This document shows positions 10,107-19,037 of a DNA stretch of 64,000 bases, piece after piece; position 1 is the first letter of the stretch, and the number at the start of each line of letters is the position of its first letter. The translations under genes and the position numbers were made by a program. Source of the stretch: Blastococcus haudaquaticus. Its GTDB lineage: Bacteria; Actinomycetota; Actinomycetes; Mycobacteriales; Geodermatophilaceae. Below the pieces are notes generated by a model. It was not told the DNA's origin. It worked only from the letters and a program-made list of their open reading frames with translations, and searched no databases. Where the stretch lies: NCBI RefSeq assembly GCF_900230285.1, contig NZ_OCNK01000002.1, positions 372,001-436,000 of the forward strand, in the 5' to 3' direction.

Positions 10107-10847
10107 TCACACGGCGTCGAGGTCGCGGGCGATGTCCGCCGCGGCCTCGGTCAGCGCAGCTCTCCAAACCGGCAGCCGGTCGCGGGAGTACCGCGCGGTG
10201 GGTGCGGCCAGGGAGAGCGCGGCGCCGGCGAAGCCCCCTGCCGGGGGCACCGCGACGCCGACCGCGGTCAGCCCTGCCTCGGTGCCCTGGTCGTTCACCG
10301 CGAACCCGCGACGCCGGGCGGTGCGCAGCTCGCGGAGCACGTGGGCGAGCACCGTCCCGTCCAGGGCGGTGAGGACAGCGGCGACCTCGTCGTCGGCCAT
10401 CGTGGCCAGCACCGCCTTGCCGCCCGAGGTCCGGTGCGCCGGCAGGGTCCGGCCGGCCCGGTCGCCGACCCGGAGCACCTGGGCGCTCTCGACGGTCGCG
10501 ACGAAGCGGATGTCCGACCCGGCCAGCACCATCACGTTGGCCGTCTCCCCTACCGCGTCGACCAGCCGGCGCAGGTGCGGCAGGGCCACCTCGCGCAGTG
10601 TGGCGACCGAGGCCTGCTGCACCGGTCCGCGGCGCAGCACCGGGCCTGCTGCGTAGCGGCGGTCGGGGAGCTGCTCGGCGAAGTCGCGGTAGACCAGCAT
10701 CCCGAGCAGCCGGTGCGCCGTCGAGACCGAGACCCCGAGGCGCCCGGCGACGTCGGTGACCCGCATCGCCCCCTCGTGCTGCAGCAGGCTGGCCAGGAGC
10801 AGCGCCGAGTCGACGGAGGCGATGGCGTACGCAGGCCTGTTCTTCAA
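10107..10847 (-). CDS. IclR-family regulator divergent from the FAD hydroxylase
   Basis: 246 residues from a probable TTG start at 10847 (LKNRPAYAIASVDSALLL). The N-terminal winged helix contains AMRVTDVAGRLGVSVSTAHRLLGML, and the C-terminal effector domain carries TSGGKAVLATM and VNDQGTEAGLTAVGVAV. The TTG follows an AGGAGGGG block with rather long spacing, so the start is uncertain; no ATG or GTG fits better. Transcribed divergently from the aromatic hydroxylase at 10925 with only 77 bp between, so it very likely controls that gene. Distinct from the IclR at 33411. Confidence 0.88.
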   Translation of the reverse strand: MKNRPAYAIASVDSALLLASLLQHEGAMRVTDVAGRLGVSVSTAHRLLGMLVYRDFAEQLPDRRYAAGPVLRRGPVQQASVATLREVALPHLRRLVDAVGETANVMVLAGSDIRFVATVESAQVLRVGDRAGRTLPAHRTSGGKAVLATMADDEVAAVLTALDGTVLAHVLRELRTARRRGFAVNDQGTEAGLTAVGVAVPPAGGFAGAALSLAAPTARYSRDRLPVWRAALTEAAADIARDLDAV

Positions 10848-10924
10848 CGCAGAAAACTCTATCCCCTCCTGCGGGACGTGCGGGACCGTCGAGGTGCCAC
10901 ACCATCCACGGAGGGACCAGCGAC

Positions 10925-12841
10925 GTGCAGTTCTACCTCGACGGCTACCGACCCGGCGACCCGTTCGTGGAGCAGCCGCACCCGTCCGTGACCGCGCGCT
11001 CCGGGAGCCTGCCCGACGAGGTCGACGTGCTGATCGTCGGCTGCGGCCCGGCCGGCATGGTCCTGGCCGCACAGCTCGCCCGGTTCCCGGAGATCCGGAC
11101 GGCGATCATCGACCGGCGGAAGGGCCCGCTCGAGGTGGGTCAGGCCGATGGCGTCGCCTGCCGGACCGTCGAGATGTTCGAGGCGTTCGGGCTGGCCGAC
11201 CAGCTGGTCTCGGAGGCCTACTGGGTCAACGAGGTCGGCTTCTGGCGACCCGATCCGGAGGACCCCTCCCGCATCACCCGGACCGGACGCATCCAGGACG
11301 TCGAGGACGGCCTGTCGGAGTTCCCGCACGTCATCGTCAACCAGGCACGGATGCTCGCCTACCTGCGCGACTCCATGGCCCGGTCGTCGTCGCGGCTCGA
11401 GCCCTGGTACGGGCTGCAGGCCGCCGATCTCGACATCTCCCCCGACGGCAGCACCCCCGTGACCGTCACGGTCCGCCACGTCCGGGACGGCGTCGGGACC
11501 GGCGAGACCTCCACGATCCGCGCGCGGTACGTCGTCGGCTGCGACGGTGCTCGCAGCGCGGTCCGGACGTCGATCGGCCAGGAGCTCGTCGGCGACGCGA
11601 TGAACCAGACCTGGGGCGTCATGGACGTCCTGGCCGTCACCGACTTCCCCGACATCCGGCTGAAGGCCGTCGTCCAATCGGCCAACCAGGGCAACCTGCT
11701 GATCATCCCGCGCGAGGGCGGCTACCTGGTCCGGCTCTACATCGAGCTCGACCAGGTCAGCGACCGGGAGATGCTGGACGGCCGCAGCGTCGACCCGGAC
11801 AAGCTGGTCGCGGTGGCCAACCGGATCCTGCACCCGTACTCGATCGACGTGAAGAGCGTCGGCTGGTGGTCGGTGTACGAGATCGGCCAGCGGCTGTGCC
11901 GGAAGTTCGACGACGTGCCGGCCGAGGAGATGTCGGCCCGGCTCCCCCAGGTCTTCATCGCCGGCGATGCCTGCCACACCCACAGCGCCAAGGCCGGCCA
12001 GGGCATGAACGTGTCGATGGCCGACGCCTGGAACCTGGGCTGGAAGCTCGCCGCGGTCCTGCGGGGCACCGCGCGGCCGGAGCTCCTGCACACCTACTCC
12101 GACGAACGGCAGAAGGTCGCGCAGGAGCTTATCGACTTCGACCGCGAGTTCGCCCGCATGATGAGCGCCAGGCCGCGCACCTCCCCCGACGACGAGGACG
12201 GCGTGGACCCGGCGGCGTTCCAGGAGCACTTCGCCGCCCAGGGGCGCTTCACCGCCGGGGTCGCCACCCGCTACGAGCCGTCGATGCTCACCGCGGCCGA
12301 CGCCTCCTCTTCCCCTGCCGAGGGCTTCCCGCTCGGCATGCGCTTCCACTCCGCCCCCGTGGTGCGGCTGGCCGACGCCAAGCCGGTGCAGCTCGGGCAC
12401 GCAGCCCGCGCGGACGGGGCCTGGCGGCTGTACGTCTTCGCCGACTCGCCCGACCCGACCTCGTCGGGGTCGCGGGCCCGGGCGCTGTTCGAGCACCTGG
12501 CCTCGGAGAAGTCGCCCCTGATCCGGTTCACCCCGGCCGGCGCCGACCCCGACGCGGTGATCGACGTCCGCGCCGTCTTCCAGCAGGGCCACCGCGACCT
12601 GGACGTCGGTCAGCTCCCCGCCGTCCTGGTGCCACGCAAGGGCACCTTCGGCCTGGTCGACCACGAGAAGGCGTTCTGCCCCGACCCGACGGCCACCGAC
12701 ATCTTCGACCTGCGCGGCATCGACCGGGCGCAGGGAGCCATGGTGCTGGTCCGGCCCGACCAGTACGTGGCGCACGTGCTGCCCCTCGACGGGTACGACG
12801 AGCTCGCCGACTTCCTGGCCGGAGTGCTGCTCGACGCCTGA
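10925..12841 (+). CDS. FAD-dependent aromatic hydroxylase (phenol 2-monooxygenase / 3-hydroxybenzoate 4-monooxygenase type)
   Basis: 638-residue class A flavoprotein hydroxylase. FAD-binding motif VLIVGCGPAGMVLAAQLA begins near residue 35, the DG motif is GCDGARSAVR, and the GD motif is VFIAGDACHTHSAKAGQGMN. A C-terminal thioredoxin-like domain (about residues 460-638) marks the phenol hydroxylase/MobA subfamily. Uses NAD(P)H and O2 to hydroxylate a phenolic ring. GTG start with GGAGGG. Divergent from an IclR gene. A 3- or 4-hydroxybenzoate or a phloroglucinol-like phenol are plausible substrates; a step in flavonoid-ring breakdown is inference only. Confidence 0.9.
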   Translation: MQFYLDGYRPGDPFVEQPHPSVTARSGSLPDEVDVLIVGCGPAGMVLAAQLARFPEIRTAIIDRRKGPLEVGQADGVACRTVEMFEAFGLADQLVSEAYWVNEVGFWRPDPEDPSRITRTGRIQDVEDGLSEFPHVIVNQARMLAYLRDSMARSSSRLEPWYGLQAADLDISPDGSTPVTVTVRHVRDGVGTGETSTIRARYVVGCDGARSAVRTSIGQELVGDAMNQTWGVMDVLAVTDFPDIRLKAVVQSANQGNLLIIPREGGYLVRLYIELDQVSDREMLDGRSVDPDKLVAVANRILHPYSIDVKSVGWWSVYEIGQRLCRKFDDVPAEEMSARLPQVFIAGDACHTHSAKAGQGMNVSMADAWNLGWKLAAVLRGTARPELLHTYSDERQKVAQELIDFDREFARMMSARPRTSPDDEDGVDPAAFQEHFAAQGRFTAGVATRYEPSMLTAADASSSPAEGFPLGMRFHSAPVVRLADAKPVQLGHAARADGAWRLYVFADSPDPTSSGSRARALFEHLASEKSPLIRFTPAGADPDAVIDVRAVFQQGHRDLDVGQLPAVLVPRKGTFGLVDHEKAFCPDPTATDIFDLRGIDRAQGAMVLVRPDQYVAHVLPLDGYDELADFLAGVLLDA

Positions 12842-12867
12842 CGCGGCCCGGTGGCTACGGTGCCGGG

Positions 12868-13269
12868 ATGCCGTCCCTCCCCCGCGACGCCGCCCGTGTC
12901 CTGCTCGGGGTGGCCATGGTCGGGGCGGGCGTCCTGCACCTGACCAGCCAGCGGCAGGAGTTCCGGGCTCAGGTGCCCGACTGGTTCCCCGTCGACGAGG
13001 ACCTCACGGTGCTCGGCTCGGGCGTCGCCGAGATCGCCCTGGGCGCAGCCTTCGTCGCGCTCCCGCAGAAGCGGCGGCTCGTCGGGGCGCTGCTGGCGGC
13101 GTTACTCGTGGTGATCTTCCCGGGCAACGTCGCCCAGTACGTGGAGGGCACCGACGCCTTCGGGCTCGACACCGACACGAAGCGGCTCGTGCGGCTCTTC
13201 TTCCAGCCCCTGCTCGTGCTGCTGGCCCTGTTCGGCGGCGGCTGGTTCCGGCGCACCCACCGCGACTGA
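12868..13269 (+). CDS. DoxX-like small membrane protein
   Basis: 133-residue protein with four predicted membrane segments (VLLGVAMVGAGVLHL, EIALGAAFVAL, GALLAALLVVIFPGNVAQY, LLVLLALFGGGWF) matching the DoxX-like fold. No ribosome site. A TACGGT -10 box at 12856-12861 ends 6 nt before the ATG, so the transcript is probably leaderless and separate from the hydroxylase 26 bp upstream. Function unknown. Confidence 0.75.
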   Translation: MPSLPRDAARVLLGVAMVGAGVLHLTSQRQEFRAQVPDWFPVDEDLTVLGSGVAEIALGAAFVALPQKRRLVGALLAALLVVIFPGNVAQYVEGTDAFGLDTDTKRLVRLFFQPLLVLLALFGGGWFRRTHRD

Positions 13270-13275
13270 CCTCCG

Positions 13276-15498
13276 CTACCCCCGGGCGGCGTTCGCCTCC
13301 GCCATGAGCCGCTCGAGCTCCGCCATCGGGACGGCGGACCCGAAGTCGGTCGCGAACCGCCCCATCGGCATGGAACCGATCATCTGCAGCATCCCGTCGT
13401 GCATCTCGCCGGCGCCCTCGGGCATCGTCTCGAGGAAGCCCGCCAGCAGCTGCGCGCCGACCACCGGGTGTCCGAACCACTCCGCCACCGACGAGCCGAG
13501 CGTCAGCTCCGGGACGACGTCGTCCCCGGTGAGCGTCACGGTCGCCTCGGCGACGACGTCGGCGGCGCTGCGGCCGATCTGGACGGTGTACTCCCCCGGC
13601 GCCACGAGCCAGCCGCCTCCGCGCACGTCCCAGTAGGCGAAGGCGCGGCGGTCCAGCCCGAAGCCCACCGTGCGCGACTCCCCCGCCGCCAGTGACACCT
13701 TCGCGAACGCACGCAGCTCCCGCACGGGCCGCCGGACCGGTCCGGCCGTCGTCGCGACGTAGACCTGGACCACGTGCCGGCCGGCCCGCTCGCCGGTGTT
13801 GGTCACGGTCATGCTGACCGTCGCCGTGTCGTCCCCGGTCGCGCGCACCTGCAGGCCGGCCGTCTCGACGGTCGTGTAGCTCAGTCCGTGGCCGAACGGG
13901 TACCGGACGGCGCGGTCGACGGAGAGGTAGTGCCGGTAGCCGACCATCAAGCCCTCGCCGTACCGGACGTGCCCCTGCTCGCCCGGGAAGTTCAGGTAGC
14001 TGGGGTTGTCCTGCAGCCGCAGCGGGATGGTCTCGGCCAGCCGTCCCGACGGGTCGACGGCGCCGGTGAGCAGGTCCGCGAGGGCGCCTCCGCCGGCTTG
14101 GCCGAGCAGGAACCCGGCCAGGATCGCGTCGACGTCGTCGTGCCACCCCTCGAGCGACACCACACCCCCCGAGGAGAGCACGACGACGGTGCGCGCGCCG
14201 ACCGCCGCCACGGCTTGGATCAGCTCCACCTGGACGGCGGGCAGGTCGAGGGTCGTGCGGTCGAAGCCCTCGGACTCGTCCGCCTCGGCGAGCCCGGCGA
14301 AGACGACGGTCACCTCGGCGTCCCGGGCGGCGGCGACCGCCTCCTCCCGCAGCGCCGGCGCGTCACCGGAGCCGTCGAGGGTGAACCCGGGCGCGAAGAC
14401 GACGTCGTCCACCGCCTGCCGCAGCGCGCCCACGGCGTCGTCGACCCGGGTGGCGTTGACGTGCGAGCTCCCACCGCCCTGGAATCGCGGGGTCCGGGCG
14501 AACTCCCCCACCACGGCGATGCGGGCGCCTCCGGTCAGGGGCAGCGCGCCGTCGTCGTTCTTCAGCAGCACGGCACAGCCGGCGGCGAGCTCGCGGGCCA
14601 GGGCGTGGTGCGCCTCGACGTCGACGCCGTCGGTCGGCTCGGTCACCAGCCCGGCGAGGGCGGCGACCCGCCTTGCGCTGCGGTCGACGACGGCCTCGTC
14701 CATTGTCCCGGCCCGCACCGCGTCGACGACGAGCTGGTTGCCTGCGCCGTGGTCGCCGGGCATCTGCAGGTCCAGGCCGGCCTCCAACGCGGCCACCCGG
14801 TCCTGCACCGCGCCCCAGTCGGAGACGACGGCACCCTCGAAGCCCCACTCGCCACGCAGCACGTCGGTCAGCAGCCAGCGGTGCTGCGACGCGTAGACGC
14901 CGTTGATCTTGTTGTAGGCGCACATGACCGTCGCCGGCCGCGCCTCGGTGACGACGCGTTCGAAGGCCGGCAGGTAGATCTCGCGGAGGGTGCGCTCGTC
15001 GACGTCGGCGCTGATCTGCATGCGCTGCGTCTCCTGGTTGTTGGCCGCGAAGTGCTTCACCGACGCGCCGACTCCCTCGCCCTGCTGTCCGCGCACGTGG
15101 GCGGCGCCCAGCACGCCGGCCAGCAGCGGGTCCTCCGCGTAGTACTCGAAGTTGCGGCCGCACAGCGGCGACCGCTTGATGTTCACGCCCGGCCCGAGCA
15201 CGACGGGAACGCCGAGCGCCCGCGCCTCCCGACCGACGGCGGCACCGATGCGCTCGGCGACCTCGGGGTCCCAGCTCGACCCGACGGCGACGGCGGGCGG
15301 GAAGCAGGTGGCCGGCAGGCTCTGCAGCAGGCCGATCTGCTCGAAGTCGGCCTCCTGGCGGCGGACGCCGTGCGGCCCGTCGGTGAGCACGACCGACGGC
15401 AGGCCGGCCTCCTCGATCGGCGCCGTCGACCAGAAGTCCTGCCCGGACAGCAGGGCGGCCTTGCGCCCCAGGGGCAGTGGGGTCACGTCGTCGGTCAT
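13276..15498 (-). CDS. GH3-family beta-glucosidase
   Basis: 740-residue GH3 enzyme. N-terminal TIM barrel holds the sugar-site VKHFAANNQE and the nucleophile Asp227 in AVVSDWGAV. An (alpha/beta)6 sandwich follows, and the C-terminus carries a fibronectin-III-like domain (GERAGRHVVQVYVA). No signal peptide, so hydrolysis is cytoplasmic. Starts inside the stop of a 19-codon micro-ORF that is itself coupled to the GH2 gene; the ribosome site GAGGAG lies inside that micro-ORF. Would release glucose from aryl beta-glucosides after rhamnose removal, but xylosidase or arabinosidase activity is possible in this family. Confidence 0.92.
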   Translation of the reverse strand: MTDDVTPLPLGRKAALLSGQDFWSTAPIEEAGLPSVVLTDGPHGVRRQEADFEQIGLLQSLPATCFPPAVAVGSSWDPEVAERIGAAVGREARALGVPVVLGPGVNIKRSPLCGRNFEYYAEDPLLAGVLGAAHVRGQQGEGVGASVKHFAANNQETQRMQISADVDERTLREIYLPAFERVVTEARPATVMCAYNKINGVYASQHRWLLTDVLRGEWGFEGAVVSDWGAVQDRVAALEAGLDLQMPGDHGAGNQLVVDAVRAGTMDEAVVDRSARRVAALAGLVTEPTDGVDVEAHHALARELAAGCAVLLKNDDGALPLTGGARIAVVGEFARTPRFQGGGSSHVNATRVDDAVGALRQAVDDVVFAPGFTLDGSGDAPALREEAVAAARDAEVTVVFAGLAEADESEGFDRTTLDLPAVQVELIQAVAAVGARTVVVLSSGGVVSLEGWHDDVDAILAGFLLGQAGGGALADLLTGAVDPSGRLAETIPLRLQDNPSYLNFPGEQGHVRYGEGLMVGYRHYLSVDRAVRYPFGHGLSYTTVETAGLQVRATGDDTATVSMTVTNTGERAGRHVVQVYVATTAGPVRRPVRELRAFAKVSLAAGESRTVGFGLDRRAFAYWDVRGGGWLVAPGEYTVQIGRSAADVVAEATVTLTGDDVVPELTLGSSVAEWFGHPVVGAQLLAGFLETMPEGAGEMHDGMLQMIGSMPMGRFATDFGSAVPMAELERLMAEANAARG

Positions 15499-15554
15499 CG
15501 GTTCTCCTCGTGGAAGTCGACGTCGGTGTAGGCCCGGATGCAGGGGGAACTCAT
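15495..15554 (-). CDS. 19-codon coupling micro-ORF, possible remnant of a nucleoside-hydrolase-like gene
   Basis: Reads MSSPCIRAYTDVDFHEENR. Its ATG overlaps the GH2 stop (ATGA) and its own stop overlaps the GH3 ATG (ATGA), so it bridges the two glycosidase genes exactly. The YTDVD stretch and a 17-base identity match the 3' part of the nucleoside-hydrolase-like gene at 19035, suggesting a shrunken relic kept for translational coupling. Too short for a homology call; translation not shown. Confidence 0.45.
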   Translation of the reverse strand: MSSPCIRAYTDVDFHEENR

Positions 15555-17971
15555 CGCGCCGCGATACATGTGGTGACGGCGCCGCACTCCGGCGCAGACG
15601 CAGTCACGGTGATGACCCCGACCCCGGTCGGTCGGACGACGGCCAGCGCGCGACCGTCGAACGTCGTGTGGACGTCGTCCAGGTAGGACTCCTCGGTCGC
15701 CGGGGCGGCACTGCCGAACCCCTGGAGGACGCCGGGGCCCTCGACGGTGACCGTCACCTCGCGGTCCACCCCGAGGGCGACGACGCCGGCGCCGTCCTGC
15801 AGCGTGAGCGCGACGTGGGCGAGGTCGGTGTCGTCGGCCCGGACCACGTCGCGGTCGGCCACCGCAGCCAACCCGATCGGACCCGCGGCCGACCGCAGCG
15901 TGGAGCGCCCGGTCTCCTCCCCCGCGGTGCGGGCCACCGCCGTGAGCTCACCAGGTGCGTAGACCACCTCGAACTCGGCGCGGAAGCGGTTCGCCTCCCC
16001 CGCCTTCGCCGTGCCGAGCGACGCTCCGTCCAGGAGCAGCTCCACCTCGTCGGCGTCGCTGTACACCTCGACCGTCACCGGCTTGCCCTCGGCGCCGGCC
16101 CAGCTCCAGCTGCCGACCGTGTCGCTCCACGCCCACGGCGTCGCCGCCAGCTCGCGACCGGACCGCTCGGGCCGCAGGACGGCGAGATAGGGATCGGTGC
16201 GCAGACCGAAGACGATCTCCCGGTAGTACGAGGCCGGCCGCCGGTGCCCGGTGATGTCGATGTCGCCGACGTGCGCGAGCAGCCACGGGTAGGGACCGTT
16301 GAGCCCGCCCCCGGCCGGCTCGTCGGCGAACGAGACCCGGCCGATGCCGACCTCGCCGAGGTAGTCCCAACCGGTCCAGGTGAAGTCGCCGATCACGTGC
16401 GGGTTGTCGAGGACGAGCCGCCACAGCCGATCGATCCTGTTCGCGAAGGTCTCCGACCCCACGATCACCCGACGGGGGAAGAGCTCCCGGTCGAGTGCGT
16501 ACCGGGCCTCCATGTAGTTCATACCGGCCGCGTCGAGCACGTCGTAGGCCTCGGCGGTCCGGGCGGCGACCAACTCGGAGGCGGAGAGCTCGTCCATGAA
16601 CGCACCCATGTCGCTGAGCATCGTGTTGATGCCGGCCTGTTCCTCGGCCGCCTGGTTCTCGGAAGAGGTCGCCTCGCCGATGACGGCCAGCATGGCGTTG
16701 ATCCCGTTGGTGACGAACCGGGTGCCGTCGAGCGAGCGCACCTTCTCGGCCAGCCGCCGCGACCAGACGGCACCGTGCGGCTTGGCGACCTCCGGGATCT
16801 CGTTGCCGATCGAGTAGAAGACGACGCTCGGGTGGTTGACGTCCTTGGCCACCATCGCCTCGACCTCGCGCTCCCACCACTCCGGGAAGTCCAGTGCGGC
16901 GTCGAAGTCGGACTTGCTCTCGGTCCACACGTCGGTGAGCTCGTCCATGACGAGGACGCCGTTCCGGTCGCACGCGTCGAGCATGGCCCGGCTCATCGGG
17001 TTGTGCGCGTTGCGCAGGGCGTTGAAGCCGGCCGCCTTGAGCAGCTCGACGCGGCGTTCGTCGGCCCGGCCGATCGTGGCCGCTCCGAGGACGCCGTTGT
17101 CGGAGTGCACGCAGGCCCCGCGGAGCGTGACCGGCTCGCCGTTGATCCGCAGGCCACGCTCCGGGTCCAGCGAGAGGGTCCGGATCCCGAACGAGGCGGT
17201 CTCCAGGTCCATCTCGGCGTCGCCCTCCCGGAGGACGACGGATGCCGTGTACAGCGAGGGAGAGTCCGGACCCCAGAGCGCCGGGTCGCGGATCAGCAAC
17301 CGCTGTCGCACGATCGCCGGCTCCCCCGGGAGGACGGTCACCGGGGACACGGCGGAGGCGACGACCGCGCCGTTCCCGTCCCGCACCTGGGTGTCCAGCT
17401 CGAGCGTCGCCAGCCCCCGGCCGTCGTGCTCGACGGTGGTCGCGACCTCCACGACGGCGAACTGGTCGTCGACGTCCACCGCGGTGACGCGGACGCCGTC
17501 GAGGGCGATGTGCACCAGCCCCGACACGACGAGGTGCACCGGGCGGTGGATGCCGGCGCCGGAGTACCAGCGGGAGTCGCGGTGGGTGCGGCAGACGACG
17601 CGGATCTCGTTCGCGGCGCCGTACCGCAGGTGGTCGTCGAGGTCGACGGTGAACCCGGTGTACCCCGCCGCCCGGTGGCCGGCGAGGCTGCCGTTCACGT
17701 ACACCATGGCGGTGCGGTAGACGCCCTCGAACTCCAGGAGCACCCGCCGGTCGCGGTACTCCTCCGGCGCGTCGAGGACCGCCCGGTACTCGTGCACCCC
17801 GCCCGGGACGTAGCCGGTACCGGCGCCCTGGGAGGAGTCCCGCGCCGAACCGAGTGCGGCGTCGTGCGGAAGGGTGACCTGCTGCCACGGTGCCGCAGCC
17901 CCGTGCATCTCGGCGAAGAAGTTGGCGTGCGGCCTGGTCTCCCAGCCGCGGTTGAACGGGATGCGTCGCAT
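15551..17971 (-). CDS. GH2-family glycoside hydrolase (beta-galactosidase/beta-glucosidase-like)
   Basis: 806-residue GH2 protein: jelly-roll N-terminal domain (GVYRTAMVYVNGSLAG), immunoglobulin-like domain, then a TIM barrel with acid/base Glu in FYSIGNEIPEV and nucleophile Glu in VIVGSETFANR. The C-terminal extension resembles the extra beta-domains (DUF4982-like) of bacterial GH2 enzymes. No signal peptide. ATG at 17971. First gene of a GH2-microORF-GH3 unit. A probable IclR site lies 180 bp upstream at 18151. Sugar specificity cannot be fixed. Confidence 0.9.
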   Translation of the reverse strand: MRRIPFNRGWETRPHANFFAEMHGAAAPWQQVTLPHDAALGSARDSSQGAGTGYVPGGVHEYRAVLDAPEEYRDRRVLLEFEGVYRTAMVYVNGSLAGHRAAGYTGFTVDLDDHLRYGAANEIRVVCRTHRDSRWYSGAGIHRPVHLVVSGLVHIALDGVRVTAVDVDDQFAVVEVATTVEHDGRGLATLELDTQVRDGNGAVVASAVSPVTVLPGEPAIVRQRLLIRDPALWGPDSPSLYTASVVLREGDAEMDLETASFGIRTLSLDPERGLRINGEPVTLRGACVHSDNGVLGAATIGRADERRVELLKAAGFNALRNAHNPMSRAMLDACDRNGVLVMDELTDVWTESKSDFDAALDFPEWWEREVEAMVAKDVNHPSVVFYSIGNEIPEVAKPHGAVWSRRLAEKVRSLDGTRFVTNGINAMLAVIGEATSSENQAAEEQAGINTMLSDMGAFMDELSASELVAARTAEAYDVLDAAGMNYMEARYALDRELFPRRVIVGSETFANRIDRLWRLVLDNPHVIGDFTWTGWDYLGEVGIGRVSFADEPAGGGLNGPYPWLLAHVGDIDITGHRRPASYYREIVFGLRTDPYLAVLRPERSGRELAATPWAWSDTVGSWSWAGAEGKPVTVEVYSDADEVELLLDGASLGTAKAGEANRFRAEFEVVYAPGELTAVARTAGEETGRSTLRSAAGPIGLAAVADRDVVRADDTDLAHVALTLQDGAGVVALGVDREVTVTVEGPGVLQGFGSAAPATEESYLDDVHTTFDGRALAVVRPTGVGVITVTASAPECGAVTTCIAAR

Positions 17972-18067
17972 GGCTGTCCAATCGCTGTGGAGCGGTACGA
18001 GGGGGCAGCACGCGACGGATGGCGTCCTGGCTGGAGCGCCCCATGCTCACGCGCGGCCCGTCCGGCC

Positions 18068-18093
18068 GGCCATCCGCCGTCCGCTGGATGGCC
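18068..18093. promoter_or_regulatory. Inverted repeat GGCCATCC-N10-GGATGGCC
   Basis: Perfect 8-bp arms separated by 10 nt, midway between the GH2 and SDR starts. The half-site GGATGG recurs nearby (about 18014 and 18212). Could be an operator for a second regulator or an mRNA hairpin; no regulator can be assigned. Confidence 0.4.
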
Positions 18094-18150
18094 CTCGGGA
18101 CCCACGCACCCGACATCCTCGGTGACGGTCGTCGCCTCCGACGACCGCCG

Positions 18151-18165
18151 TCCCATTGACCGGCA
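18151..18165. promoter_or_regulatory. Probable IclR operator, divergent copy
   Basis: TCCCATTGACCGGCA matches the reverse complement of the TGCCGCTCAATGGCA motif at 13 of 15 positions. It lies in the GH2/SDR divergent region. This is the weakest of the five copies. Confidence 0.5.
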
Positions 18166-18267
18166 GCCGATCAGCCGCGGCACCCCACCGGTGCCCTCGG
18201 CGACCTGGGATGCCGGTGGATGGCAGGGGGTCTGTGGCCCGACGGGGACCCGAGGCAGGCTGCAGAC

Positions 18268-19018
18268 ATGGCGGAGCGGCTGACAGGGAAGACGGCACTG
18301 GTCACCGGGGCTGCCGCGGGCATCGGACGGGCAGTGGCCGACCGGTTCGTCGCCGAGGGAGCGCGGGTCGCCTACGCCGACCGCGACGCCGCGGGCGCCG
18401 AGGCGGCCGCTGCGACATCCGGCGGGCGGGCGGTGCCGATGGACGTCACCGACGAGGACAGCGTCGCCGGCGGTTTCGCCGCGCTGGCCGCGGACGGCTG
18501 GGTCCCCGACGTCGTCGTCGTCAACGCCGGCGTCCAGTTGTTCGGGCAGGACGCCGAGGTCGCCGACCTGGACCTCGACGTCTGGCGGCGCACCCACGAG
18601 GTCAACCTGACCGGCGCGTTCCTGACCATCAAGCACGCCGTGCGGGGGATGCTGACCGTCGGCGGTGGCTCCATCGTCCTGACCGGCAGCCCGACCGCGA
18701 TCCGCGGCGAGGGCGCGGAGTTCACCGCCTATGCCTCGTCGAAGGCCGGGATGCACGGGCTCGGCCGCACGGTCGCCGCCGCCTACGCCCGCCGGGGCAT
18801 CCGGGTGAACACCGTCGTCCCGCCCTACACCGGGACGGGCCTGGTCAGCACCATCACCGGCGACCCCGAGGCGCGGGCCGCCATCGTCGGCCGGATCCCC
18901 ATGGGCCGCGCCGGCACGACGGGGGACCTCGAGGGAGTCATGGTGTACCTGGCCGGCGACGAGTCGGCGTTCGCCACCGGCGACGTTCGCCGTCGACGGC
19001 GGCATGACCACGCTCTGA
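18268..19018 (+). pseudogene. Short-chain dehydrogenase/reductase with a 3' frameshift
   Basis: Classical SDR of about 250 residues: TGAAAGIGRAVADRF cofactor motif, VVNAGVQ, active-site Tyr in YASSKAG. The frame is intact to GDESAFATGD near 18981, where the usual ending (ATGxTFAVDGGMTTL, stop at 19016-19018) is found in another frame. Two bases appear missing in the GGCGACG stretch, and the uncorrected frame runs on to 19113 through the terminator and into the opposing gene. Either a sequencing error or a recent mutation altering only the last ~12 residues. Likely a sugar or polyol dehydrogenase from its setting. Confidence 0.75.
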
Positions 19019-19037
19019 GCCGGGCCGCTCCGGCTCA
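19016..19037. terminator. Terminator hairpin embedding both convergent stop codons
   Basis: TGAGCCGG (19016-19023), loop GCCGCT, CCGGCTCA (19030-19037): perfect 8-bp arms. The first TGA is the corrected SDR stop. The last three bases are the reverse-complement stop of the nucleoside-hydrolase gene, so one hairpin serves as both stops and probable bidirectional terminator. Confidence 0.65.

Larger units (their letters stand above)
17972..18267. other. Divergent intergenic region, GH2 (-) and SDR (+)
   Basis: No gene seen. Holds an 8-bp-arm inverted repeat at 18068-18093 and a match to the IclR-type motif at 18151-18165, and presumably both divergent promoters. Confidence 0.5.
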
